Source of the DNA: Foliimonas ilicis
GTDB lineage: Bacteria > Pseudomonadota > Alphaproteobacteria > Rhizobiales > Rhizobiaceae
Length of the DNA stretch: 64,000 nucleotides
Assembly: GCF_039939195.1 (NCBI RefSeq)
Contig: NZ_JBDUUH010000001.1
Coordinates: 868,001-932,000, forward strand
Direction of reading: 5' to 3'
Below are positions 8,577 through 21,187 of this stretch, piece by piece. Within the stretch, counting starts at the first letter, position 1; each line of letters starts with the position of its first letter. The notes beneath the pieces were generated by a model. The model had not been told where the DNA came from and did not search any database. It saw only the letters and a list, made by a program, of their open reading frames with translations. A program made the translations under genes and the position numbers.

Positions 8577-10532
8577 TCAGCCGCTGATCTTCGCGCTGGC
8601 GACAGTCTGGCTGTCGCCGTCCTTCTGCTGAAGCAGATCGTCGATGCGTTCGCGTTCATTCTTGAACGCTTCGAGATCGTCGCCCTTCAATTCGCGTCCG
8701 GTTGGAAGGCGAACGCGCATCGGATCGACTTTCGTTCCGTTGACGATCAATTCGTAATGAAGGTGAGGGCCTGTGGAAAGGCCGGTCGAGCCGATGAAGC
8801 CGATGACCTGACCCTGACGAACCCGCGCGCCCGGCACGACACCATCGGCAATCGCGTTCTGGTGGCTGTAGCTGGTCTGATATCCGTTGGCGTGGCGCAG
8901 AATGGTCTGCTTGCCGTAACCATTCGACCAGCCGGCCTTTTCGACGGTGCCATTGCCGGCTGCGATAATCGGCGTGCCGCGGGGTGCTGCCCAATCGACG
9001 CCGGTATGCATGCGCACATAACCCAGAATCGGGTGGCGGCGTCCGCCGAAGCCGGAACGGAACACGCCGTTCGGCGCCGGGTTACGCAAAAGGAACTGAC
9101 GGGCGCTGCGGCCATCCTGATCGAAATAATCGACAACGCCGTCTTCCATCTGGAATCGATAGAAGTTGCGGGTGTGGCCGCCAAATGTGGCCGATACATA
9201 AAGCAGCTCGGAGTTTTCCGACATCTGGTCGTCGCCGTCAGGCTGCGAGAAGAAAACCTCGAGCTGGTCCGATGGGCTGAGGCGTGACTGGAAATCGACA
9301 TCGGAGGCCAGCAGTTTGACGAGCTGGCGGGTCATTCCGCGCGACATTCCATAAGAATATGCCGCTTTATATATACCGTCATAAACGGTGGGCAGATTTC
9401 CGCGTGTTGCGACCACCGGCGAATCGTCGAATGCAGTCAGGATTTCCGGGTTCAATTCCGGTTCGGCACAGGCGACGAATTGGTGGCGATCGTTGAGTGC
9501 TATGGAAACGAGGTGCTGCTTGCCGTCATAAACACTGGCGCGCACGATGGAGCCGGCGTCGCCGCGCACTTCCAGTCCGAGGCGAAGCACGGTTCCACCT
9601 TTTAGCGTGTCGGTATTGAGCAGCTTGCCGATGGCTTCCGCCATTTCGGCCGCATCTTCGCTTTCGTAACCGGCTTCAGCCAGCGCATCGATCATCTTGC
9701 GATTGGCAGGGAAGGGGATGATGTCTTCGGCATAGCTGACCGACGAATCATCATCGAGGCTGCGCTGCGTCACCGAAACGTTTTCCGGAACGATTCGCAC
9801 GCCGTAGGATGCTGCCAGTGACTGAGAAGAGAAGGATTCGCCGAAACGCTGCGGATCGACATAGTGAAGAGCGGCGACCTGGATGTCTCCGTCGGTAAGG
9901 ATGGCGCCGGTCGAGCGCACGACGTCCTCGACTTCGTCAGCGGTAAGCTCGGAGCTTTCGTCGAAAGACGCCGTTTCCATCGGGAAATCGACGGTCTTGA
10001 GGCTCATCTCGCTCTCGACCTTAACACCATAAATCTGCGCCGAGGCCGTGGTGGTCGGTTGCGGGGTGCCTTCTTCCGCGAAAACGTCGAGCGGATCGAA
10101 AGGCGGATAGCTGCGCGTCGTCTTGTAATTGGCGGCCAGCGCCATCTTCACCTGCACGAAAGGCATGGTGCGAACGACATCGCGGTCGCCGACGCGGTTG
10201 ACCATGGAGACTTCCATGCGGCGCTTGTCCTTGGCGCGCGAAATCTGGCGAACGGGGGAAACGCGGTCGGTCTTGGCGATCTGGCCGGATGCGCCGGTTT
10301 CGCTGATCTTGCCGAGCTGGGCAATCTCCGGCGGGGTCGCAAGCTGCTCGCGACCGTCGAGGGCGGCCAGAAGTGCAACGCCCAGCAATACGCTCGACGT
10401 CACGCCGGTAAGGAAGGTGCCTGAAAGCCAACGCGCGGAAACCTCGCGCTGATCGGGCGGGCCGCTGCGCCCATCGGCGATCAGCGGCGGTTCGTTGCCG
10501 AGCTTGGCTATGGTCTGATCCGTGTCGTGCAT
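8577..10532 (-). CDS. M23 family metallopeptidase, membrane-anchored
   Basis: Zinc peptidase predicted to cleave peptidoglycan cross-bridges or act as a division or septation hydrolase/activator. From the ATG at 10532 it has 651 aa; an in-frame ATG at 10601 would add 23 residues, and an AGGAAG favours 10532. A hydrophobic segment near the N-terminus (FLTGVTSSVLLGVALLAAL) makes it a type II membrane protein. A long periplasmic region and the C-terminal M23 domain follow. Zinc ligands are seen in the HTGVDWAAPRG block and the HLHYEL block. It is a single gene, divergent from the rRNA operon. Confidence 0.92.
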   Translation of the reverse strand: MHDTDQTIAKLGNEPPLIADGRSGPPDQREVSARWLSGTFLTGVTSSVLLGVALLAALDGREQLATPPEIAQLGKISETGASGQIAKTDRVSPVRQISRAKDKRRMEVSMVNRVGDRDVVRTMPFVQVKMALAANYKTTRSYPPFDPLDVFAEEGTPQPTTTASAQIYGVKVESEMSLKTVDFPMETASFDESSELTADEVEDVVRSTGAILTDGDIQVAALHYVDPQRFGESFSSQSLAASYGVRIVPENVSVTQRSLDDDSSVSYAEDIIPFPANRKMIDALAEAGYESEDAAEMAEAIGKLLNTDTLKGGTVLRLGLEVRGDAGSIVRASVYDGKQHLVSIALNDRHQFVACAEPELNPEILTAFDDSPVVATRGNLPTVYDGIYKAAYSYGMSRGMTRQLVKLLASDVDFQSRLSPSDQLEVFFSQPDGDDQMSENSELLYVSATFGGHTRNFYRFQMEDGVVDYFDQDGRSARQFLLRNPAPNGVFRSGFGGRRHPILGYVRMHTGVDWAAPRGTPIIAAGNGTVEKAGWSNGYGKQTILRHANGYQTSYSHQNAIADGVVPGARVRQGQVIGFIGSTGLSTGPHLHYELIVNGTKVDPMRVRLPTGRELKGDDLEAFKNERERIDDLLQQKDGDSQTVASAKISG

Positions 10533-10601
10533 TAAGGAGACGTGTTCTTCCTGATGGCAACGGCCGTTCTTGAGTGACGAGACAATTGCCTGTCTCCCCA
10601 T

Positions 10602-10865
10602 GCGAAGTCAACGAAGCGGATGTCTCTATATAAGGAGACGCTTCAGCCCACTCTATATAGAGGTGGTGGCGAAGTGGCTTTCCGAGAGGATAAGTCACCG
10701 AACCGATTTGCCTGACAATGGCATTCAATGCGGCTGTAATAGGGCTTCTTGTGGGCAAAAAGCCTTTCGCCGACTTTCTTGGAGCCCCTTCCGCAGGGTT
10801 TTCCTGGGATTTTGTTATGTGTGTGTGAATTGTCGTAAAAAGTTCAAGAAGTTTGCGAATTCGAG
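10602..10865. other. Spacer between M23 gene and rRNA operon
   Basis: On the minus strand the motif TATATAGAG occurs twice about 30 bp apart just upstream of the M23 gene, including a perfect 12-bp palindrome CTCTATATAGAG at 10651-10662. These may be -10-like elements or an operator. No gene is seen. Confidence 0.4.
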
Positions 10866-10895
10866 TTGACAGTTTGGCGGGGTGGCGACTATATA
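10866..10895 (+). promoter_or_regulatory. Strong rRNA operon promoter
   Basis: TTGACA at 10866-10871 and TATATA at 10890-10895 with an 18-bp spacer, about 380 bp before the mature 16S start. It is a near-consensus housekeeping promoter placed as expected for an rrn operon. Confidence 0.8.
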
Positions 10896-11060
10896 CGCCT
10901 CAACAACGAGGGCGGCGCGCCGCTGGCGGCCCCGGAGTTTGCTTCTAAGGAAGCTGACTTTGAGATGTCCTCGCTGACGAAATCAAGAGAGCCGCGCAAG
11001 CGACACTCGACCGGGTCTGAAGGCGAAAGCGGCCAGGCCCCGACATTGTTTTGCAATGTC

Positions 11061-11072
11061 TGTTCTTTGACA
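11061..11072 (+). promoter_or_regulatory. boxA-like antitermination element
   Basis: TGTTCTTTGACA in the rRNA leader closely resembles the boxA sequence (TGCTCTTTAACA) bound by NusB/S10 during rRNA antitermination. The position in the leader, about 200 nt before 16S, fits. Confidence 0.6.
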
Positions 11073-11276
11073 ATTGAATAAAGAAGAAAGAGAAACGTGG
11101 GCGGCAGAGTTCTGCTGAACGTTTATGTCCCGCCAGGGATATGGATGTTCGAACGAGACTTTGGCGGTTCACGTTTCGAGAGAAGATGTTACATGCGTCC
11201 AAGAGATTGGATGTAGGTGTATATATGTTCTCGTCGATTCAAGCGTGACCAAATAAAGCCAAATCAAAGTCTTATT

Positions 11277-13048
<1,772 letters not shown>

Positions 13049-13125
13049 GGGCTTGTAGCTCAGTTGGTTAGAGCGCGCGCTTGATAAGCGTGAGGTCGGA
13101 GGTTCAAGTCCTCCCAGGCCCACCA
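13049..13125 (+). tRNA. tRNA-Ile (GAT)
   Basis: 77-nt cloverleaf with acceptor GGGCTTG / CAGGCCC, anticodon GAT in CTTGATAAG, T-loop GGTTCAAGTCC and encoded CCA. This is the normal rRNA spacer tRNA. Confidence 0.97.
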
Positions 13126-13266
13126 AGTTCATTATTTTAGCCTCAGACGCCGGCGCGGACATCCGTCCGCTTGGCTCACGCGCCATAAGGCGCGACGGCC
13201 GGTCGGCCTTGCGATGCGCTTGCGCATCGAGGTGCTCCGGTTTTTGAGGTTGAACTTCACCAAAAA

Positions 13267-13342
13267 GGGGCCGTAGCTCAGCTGGGAGAGCGCCTGCTTT
13301 GCAAGCAGGATGTCGTCGGTTCGATCCCGTCCGGCTCCACCA
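13267..13342 (+). tRNA. tRNA-Ala (TGC)
   Basis: 76-nt cloverleaf with acceptor GGGGCCG / CGGCTCC, anticodon TGC in CTTTGCAAG, T-loop GGTTCGATCCC and encoded CCA. It is the second spacer tRNA of the operon. Confidence 0.97.
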
Positions 13343-13673
13343 TTACTCTAATGTTAGGGTGAGGTGTTGAGTGGATATAAGTCATTCGTAAACAAGGTTT
13401 GCATCAGGCTTTCTTGGCCTGTTGCCTGTTCTGTTTGAAATTGTGAATAGAAGATTTGTTCGGACTCCATTGTCTGAGCATGATCCTGAAGATGAGCCGC
13501 AAGGTTCTGAATGATGGTTCATGTGTTGACGATGATGGTTTGTCGCGGTGAGACGCTCAATCTCCCGCATATGATGGGTAAGCCTAACCGCACCCCCGGA
13601 TTGATCTCGAGAAGCTGGTCTTTTTGTGCCAATAGCGTTTGGAGCAATCCAGATGGATATTGGCAATGAGAAC
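13343..13673 (+). other. tRNA-Ala to 23S spacer
   Basis: About 330 nt of transcribed spacer without a gene. It should hold the 5' half of the 23S processing stem. Confidence 0.6.
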
Positions 13674-16482
<2,809 letters not shown>

Positions 16483-16731
16483 ATTACTTATGTCCATCTA
16501 AAGCGCTCACGCATGAGCGGGCCTTCGGCCCTATGCTCCGCGAGGGCGCCGGACGACCGGCGACGCGCAGTCGCGCTTGCGGGCTTTGCCCGAAAGTAGC
16601 GATTAACGTCGTCAAGGCACAAACAAGACCAGCGAAAAGCTCATGAGCGGGCAGCAAACAGGATATCCCTATTCGCTACTCACTATTGGCTATTCGCTCA
16701 AAAAGCTTCTCGATAAAACATGCACTTTGCC
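16483..16731 (+). other. 23S-5S spacer
   Basis: Transcribed spacer of about 250 nt with GC-rich palindromic segments (GGGCCTTCGGCCC; GCGGGCTTTGCCCG). No gene is seen. Confidence 0.6.
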
Positions 16732-16849
16732 GACCTGGTGGTTATGGCGGAGCGGCTGCACCCGATCCCATTCCGAACTCGGCCGTGAAACGCTCCAGCG
16801 CTGATGGTACTTCGTCTTAAGACGCGGGAGAGTAAGTCGCTGCCAGGTC
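16732..16849 (+). rRNA. rrf: 5S ribosomal RNA
   Basis: About 118 nt closed by GACCTGGT / GCCAGGTC, with the conserved CCCGATCCCATTCCGAACTC loop region. It is the normal last rRNA of the operon. Confidence 0.95.
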
Positions 16850-16910
16850 TGCAAATTGCATGTGAAAATCTTCTCAACACAAAACAAAAGGCCCGCTCAA
16901 TCGGGACCGC

Positions 16911-16936
16911 GGGCCGCGTAAGCGGCCCTTTGCTTT
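16911..16936 (+). terminator. Hairpin terminator between 5S and tRNA-fMet
   Basis: Perfect 7-bp stem GGGCCGC / GCGGCCC with a GTAA loop followed by TTTGCTTT. It may attenuate transcription between 5S and the distal tRNA. Confidence 0.6.
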
Positions 16937-17012
16937 GGCAAAAACATCTGCTTTGGCAAAAAAAGGCGACACCGTCGCCCAATTCTAAAGCGGCATCGCC
17001 GCTTCTTGGTGA

Positions 17013-17075
<63 letters not shown>

Positions 17076-17089
<14 letters not shown>

Positions 17090-17203
17090 AATTTTAGCCC
17101 GCTAAGTCAATGACTTAGCGGGCTTTCTGCTGTCCTTAAAATGGTCCGAAATTCGGCGTAGGAATCATATCGGAATCAATAGGGCGGGTATTTTTGGTCC
17201 GGA
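17076..17203. repeat. Left copy of ~128-bp imperfect direct repeat (attL-like)
   Basis: Starts in the tRNA-fMet 3' end (TGCCCCCGCAACCAAA) and runs through a terminator hairpin and a shared GAATCATATCGGAATCAA block. A diverged copy in the same orientation lies at 35752-35878. Roughly 70% of positions agree by eye. A tRNA 3' end repeated at the far side of an accessory block is the usual footprint of tyrosine-integrase insertion, but no integrase gene is present between the copies. Confidence 0.7.
17096..17130 (+). terminator. Rho-independent terminator after tRNA-fMet
   Basis: Perfect 14-bp stem AGCCCGCTAAGTCA / TGACTTAGCGGGCT with a one-base loop, then TTTCTGCTGT. It ends the rRNA operon and is part of the left direct repeat. 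Confidence 0.8.
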
Positions 17204-17251
17204 ATAGGACGGAATCGGCGGCAATTTGCGCCGACCTTTTTTCCCGCGACA

Positions 17252-17983
17252 TCACTCGCTGGCTGGACCTTTGTCGCCAAGCACAAGGTCTACCAACGTC
17301 GAGAAGTCCGATATGACGGCTTGAACCCGAGGATCAAGCGCCGCCGGAGAGCCGCCGATCATATCGACGATGACAATCGGCAGACCAGCTGCTTCGGCAG
17401 TTGCGATGTCCACCCCGGTGTCGCCGACGAAAAGGGCCGATGACCTCGCGGTGCGTCTGACTGCTTCCAGCAAGGGTGCTGGATCCGGTTTGCGCGTCGA
17501 TAATGTATCTCCGCAGATGACCGCGGCAAACACGTCCTCGAGTCCGAGCCTTTCCAGGAAAGGGATAGTGAGCTTCTCAAGCTTGTTTGTGCACAGTGCC
17601 AGCGCCACACCGGATGACAGGAGAGCTTGCAGCGCATTTGTCACACCTGGCCAAGCGCGGCTATGGTCTGCAAGGTGGTTTTCATAGTGGTTTATGAACA
17701 CTGGGAAGTGGAGGTCGAAAATGTCTTCCGAGCAGCGTCCCGACGCCGCCAGTGCCCTGCGAACCAGCTCGTGAACACCGTCACCCACGAATGGCCGGAC
17801 CTGGTCGACGGTCAGAGCGTTTCGCCTCATCTGCTGAAGCATGTCGTTTATCGAGGCGGCAAGATCAGGAGCTGTATCAGCAAGCGTTCCATCCAGGTCA
17901 AAGACGACCGTTCGATAGCGAGGTGCGCGGGCTGATTGGCCAGATGCTCTATGATCTGCATTATGCCTGTTCAAGATATTCAC
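17252..17983 (-). CDS. HAD-family phosphatase, phosphoglycolate phosphatase-like
   Basis: A 243-aa HAD-superfamily hydrolase of the Gph/CbbZ type. Motif I DLDGTLADT (near residue 30), motif II threonine/asparagine in LCTNK, motif III lysine in RKPDP and motif IV GDTGVD are all present, with a helical cap after motif I. Phosphoglycolate phosphatase is the best guess but these motifs do not fix the substrate. Translation probably starts at a GTG. It is the first gene inside the left repeat and points toward the tRNA. No regulon operator is seen at its promoter, so its link to the rest of the block is uncertain. Confidence 0.85.
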   Translation of the reverse strand: MNILNRHNADHRASGQSARAPRYRTVVFDLDGTLADTAPDLAASINDMLQQMRRNALTVDQVRPFVGDGVHELVRRALAASGRCSEDIFDLHFPVFINHYENHLADHSRAWPGVTNALQALLSSGVALALCTNKLEKLTIPFLERLGLEDVFAAVICGDTLSTRKPDPAPLLEAVRRTARSSALFVGDTGVDIATAEAAGLPIVIVDMIGGSPAALDPRVQAVISDFSTLVDLVLGDKGPASE

Positions 17984-18121
17984 TCCGTCAGGAAACGCGC
18001 GGCGGCCTGGAATACTGCAGCTCGCCTCTGACTTATACCAGTCGTCATTGAGTATGACTCTGATGGGGGGATTCCCATCAGCCGACGAATCTGAATCTCT
18101 GGTGCAAACGGGAGGTTTGCG

Positions 18122-18667
18122 ATGGGTTCAGCGCTTTCATTACGGTCGGACTTCGACGGAGCCAGGTTGCGGCTTCTGGCTCGGCAGACACGCGATGCCG
18201 ATCAGGCGCGGCGGCTTCTGGCACTCGCATCGATCTATGATGGCGGCTCACGCGCCGATGCCGCCCGGCTTGGCAGTGTGACGGTTCAGATCGTGCGCGA
18301 CTGGGTTGTGCGCTTCAATGAACGCGGTCCCGACGGCCTGATCAACGGCAAGGCCCCGGGCAAGCCTTCTCTCCTGAACGATGAACAGCGAACGGCTTTG
18401 GCGCAAGCCATAGAGCGCGGACCGACCCCGTATCTGGATGGCGTCGTTCGCTGGCGTCTGTGTGATCTTGCACAGTGGATTTGGGAAGACTTCCGTATCT
18501 CGGTGAGCGAGGAGACCCTGGGCCGCGAGGTGCGTGCCATGGGCTATCGCAAGCTCTCGGCTCGCCCAAGACATCATGCGCAGGATGCCGGGGCGGCCGG
18601 GGCATTTAAAAAAACTTCCCCGCCGCTGTGGCAGAAATCGCTGCAGGTCCCGCCAAGGGCAAAGTGA
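18122..18667 (+). CDS. IS630 transposase, N-terminal frame (OrfA)
   Basis: 181-aa frame with the helix-turn-helix region that binds the IS ends (GSRADAARLGSVTVQIVRDWV, then the winged-helix part up to LGREVRAMGYRKLSARP). It overlaps OrfB around TTTAAAAAAAC at 18605, a slippery run suited to programmed frameshifting that would fuse the two frames into one DDE transposase. Confidence 0.82.
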   Translation: MGSALSLRSDFDGARLRLLARQTRDADQARRLLALASIYDGGSRADAARLGSVTVQIVRDWVVRFNERGPDGLINGKAPGKPSLLNDEQRTALAQAIERGPTPYLDGVVRWRLCDLAQWIWEDFRISVSEETLGREVRAMGYRKLSARPRHHAQDAGAAGAFKKTSPPLWQKSLQVPPRAK

Positions 18668-19182
18668 TCGAGGTCTGGTTTCAGGACGAGGCTCGTATCG
18701 GGCAGAAGAACAAGATCACCCGCCGCTGGGCCAAGCGGGGATCAAGGCCATCCGCGCCCCATGACCAGCGAACGCGCTCGGCCTACATCTTCGGCGCGAT
18801 CTGCCCCAAGCAGGGCAAGGCGGCGGCTCTCGTCATGCCGTGGTGCGACACCCATGCCATGAACCAGCACCTGATCGAGATATCCCGCAATGTCGACGAC
18901 AACGCACACGCCGTCCTCATCATGGATCAGGCGGGATGGCACATGTCCAACAATCTCATCGTCCCAGAAAACATCACCATCCTGCCACTGCCGCCCAAAT
19001 CGCCCGAGTTGAACCCCGTCGAAAATATCTGGCAGTTCATGCGGGATAACTGGCTTTCAAACCGTGTCTTCAAGTCATACGAGGATATCGTCGATCATTG
19101 CTGCTACGCCTGGCGAACACTGCAGGACCGACCGTGGAAGATCATGTCGATCGGAAGGCGTGAATGGGCACAAGGGTTCTAA
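18628..19182 (+). CDS. IS630 transposase, C-terminal DDE frame (OrfB)
   Basis: 184-aa catalytic half. It has the first Asp in WFQDEARIG, the second in LIMDQAGWH and the final Glu in LPPKSPELNPVENIWQ, the DDE triad and signature of IS630 elements. It is probably made only as a frameshift fusion with OrfA. Confidence 0.82.
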   Translation: MAEIAAGPAKGKVIEVWFQDEARIGQKNKITRRWAKRGSRPSAPHDQRTRSAYIFGAICPKQGKAAALVMPWCDTHAMNQHLIEISRNVDDNAHAVLIMDQAGWHMSNNLIVPENITILPLPPKSPELNPVENIWQFMRDNWLSNRVFKSYEDIVDHCCYAWRTLQDRPWKIMSIGRREWAQGF

Positions 19183-19222
19183 TCAATGACGGTTGGTATT
19201 AGTTCGGTTGCGTTAAGGTTGG

Positions 19223-20298
19223 CTACGGTGAACATGCATCGCGTATGGCAGCAAGCAGGAGGTCATTTTCTTGCTGCGTTCCGATGGAAATCCGAAGCTT
19301 CCGAGTCAGGCGGTCTTCATTGAACCAGCGGACATAGATATTCCGTGCCTGTAGTTCATTGAGAAGGCTCGCGCCGTTGGGCCAACGTGATTGCGTGGGA
19401 AGAGAGGCGAGGAGGAAGTTCGTTTGCGGCTCGATCACATCAAATCCGAGCAGCCCAAGATCGTGCCGAACCCGACCACGCTCTTGTCGGACATGGACCC
19501 AACTGATTCTCGCATAACTTTGATCCAGAAGCGCGGCGACCCCAAGATGTTGCGCGATCGCGTCGACGTTATACGAATCTTTAGTTCTCTCGACCATTGG
19601 CGCAATGAGACCATTGCTGCCGATCCCGTAGGCGAGGCGTAATCCTGCGAGTGCATATCCCTTGCTCAATGTTCGCAGCAAAAGAACATTGGGATGTTTG
19701 ATGGTGAGTGCGATGGTGTCTTGCTGGAGAGAAGGGTCGACGAAATCGATGTAGGCCTCATCGATCAACAACACGCCGCGGAAGGCGGATGCTAGTCGTT
19801 TGATATCCGAAAGAGAGAACAGAGTCCCTGACGGTGCGTGGGGATTTGTTAGCAGCGAGAGTTGTGCTCCATCTGCATTCCATCGTTCCGCTGTCGCGTC
19901 AGAGATTTTCCAGTCTTGCGTCAAGGGGACAGCGCTCAACTCGGCCTGATGGATTTCGGCCAGAACCGAATAGACTCCGTAACTTGGCGTAATGATGCCG
20001 ATCGGGCGACCTGGGTCGACGAACGTGGTGAGTGCCAAGCGCAAAAGCTCGTCTCCACCGTTTGTCGCGATGATCTGGTTTGAGGTTACGCCGTGAAGTT
20101 TGGCGGCCACTTCCCTGAACTGACGCGACAAGGGATCTGGATAGCGTTGGAGTGAGCGTGCTGTGATTTCCGCCAGAGCAGCCATGACCGTGGGGCTTGG
20201 AGGAAATGGGTTTTCATTAGTGTTTAGTTTGATAGACGTTTCGTCGGGCTGTGCGCCCGGAATGTATCCGCTAGTCGCCGCAGATGCATGCGCTCCAT
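19223..20298 (-). pseudogene. hisC: Histidinol-phosphate aminotransferase-like gene, start damaged
   Basis: PLP-dependent fold-I aminotransferase of the HisC type (histidinol phosphate to imidazole acetol phosphate). From GYIPGAQPDE onward (nt 20269 down) it is full length: IKLNTNENPFPPSP, the SYGVY loop, DEAYIDF and the PLP lysine in RTLSKGYALAGLR. A plausible original start is the ATG at 20298 with an AAGGGA site upstream (MERMHLRRLA...), but it is one base out of frame with the rest. The long in-frame extension to a GTG at 20473 looks unrelated. Either the gene is dead by a start-proximal frameshift or a rare start is used. It is an extra copy in the accessory block, next to an IS630 element. 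Confidence 0.7.
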
Positions 20299-20580
20299 TG
20301 GTAATCCCTTTGCTGGAACCATACTGTCGCCCTCGGTGTACGAGGCGGTGTCGGGCTGCCGATTGAGTAGCTGTTACGCATGTCCATTGAGAGCGACCTG
20401 AAGGAGACGACGTTCCTTCGTCCAGTCCTGTGGCATGGTTTGAGATCGGACTGAGCCCGGTCGCCCTACGCACGACGGTTCCTCCGTCTCGTGTCCTCCG
20501 GGGCTGTCTGGAGTTCCGGCGAATGTCTTCCGACCCAAGATAGCGGCTTGCAGCCTCATCGTCATACCCGAGGTTAAATA

Positions 20581-20805
20581 TCGCGCGACATAGGCGAGCT
20601 GGCGCATCTGCGAGGCGCTCAAGACACCATAAGGCAGCGCGACGCGCAGCATGTATCCATGGAGTTGGAGATATAGGCCGTTCATCAGCCGCAATGGCTT
20701 GAACTCCTCTTCGCTCAACTCCCCGGAAAGGCGCCGCCGTACTTGACCGCGAAATTGCTCTGCTCTGTCACGGAGAAACTGGCGGTCATATTCGTCCTAA
20801 CGATG
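20581..20805 (-). pseudogene. cysI: Sulfite/nitrite reductase (CysI) N-terminal fragment
   Basis: The sequence DEYDRQFLRDRAEQF then LSEEEFKPLRLMNGLYLQLH and MLRVALPYGVLSASQMRQLAYVAR is the N-terminal ferredoxin-like half-domain of the haem-protein (sirohaem, 4Fe-4S) sulfite reductase. Similarity stops at about nt 20581 and the remaining ~85% of the gene is absent. The start is also destroyed: the expected ATG-TAT-CGT-TAC reads ATC-CAT-CGT-TAG (minus strand, 20805-20794). It follows DUF2849 as in rhizobial sulfite-reductase operons, so it is the relic of one. Confidence 0.8.
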
Positions 20806-21162
20806 GATGCCGGCGAAGGGTGATGTCGAACTCGGTAGAGGGCGGTTCTGGCAGCGGAGGCGCCGCCCAACGCTCGTTGGGTGGAGTTCCGGTGAGGTCG
20901 GGGCGCACGCTTGGCCCGACGCCGCGCAACTTTTCTCGGCGAGCCTGGGGACGGGGGTGTTACCTATAATATTGACCGCGATGCCGCGAATGTCGACGGC
21001 AAGGTTGGAGTCTCGCTCCTGCAGGCGTTCAAGGGAAACAGGCAGAATTTCGTCATCGAGAACCAGAGCGGTATCGAGACGATCGCTCCATTGATCGGTG
21101 TGGTCGAGCCAGACGACGGCACCGTCGGTCAGGCGATTGGCTGTAATGACGCTTTGAGACAT
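20783..21162 (-). pseudogene. DUF2849 protein gene with frameshift
   Basis: The start MSQSVITANRLTDGAVVWLD is the DUF2849 family, small proteins normally encoded just before cysI in rhizobia. The start has an AGGAG site. The first ~70 residues read in one frame, but the expected tail (GPSVRPDLTG...NERWAAPPLPEPPS...) is in another frame and ends at 20783, overlapping cysI. So a 1-nt indel lies near nt 20945; as it stands a ~121-aa product with a wrong tail would be made. It lies 25 nt downstream of hemA and is probably co-transcribed with it. Confidence 0.72.
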
Positions 21163-21187
21163 AGAATTCTCCTGGACAATGGTGCCG

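Larger units (their letters stand above)
18036..19198 (+). mobile_element. IS630-family insertion sequence
   Basis: About 1163 bp bounded by imperfect inverted repeats: the left end TACCAGTCGTCATTGA matches the inverse of the right end TCAATGACGGTTGGTA at 14 of 16 positions. Two overlapping transposase frames lie inside. The flanking TA expected for IS630 is seen only on the left, so the right end is uncertain by a base or two. Confidence 0.8.

Noticed and set aside
8511..9287. 258-codon plus-strand frame opposite the M23 peptidase gene
   Set aside because: Antisense shadow of a well-supported gene with M23 zinc motifs; the translation has no recognisable family features.
17252..17983. HAD phosphatase as a member of the MocR regulon
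   Set aside because: No TGTATG-N9-CATACA site near its start and an IS630 separates it from the other genes; membership is not supported.
20374..20473. Upstream in-frame extension of the HisC-like gene as a genuine N-terminal domain
   Set aside because: The residues have no similarity to HisC or any domain I know and cross the junction with the cysI relic.
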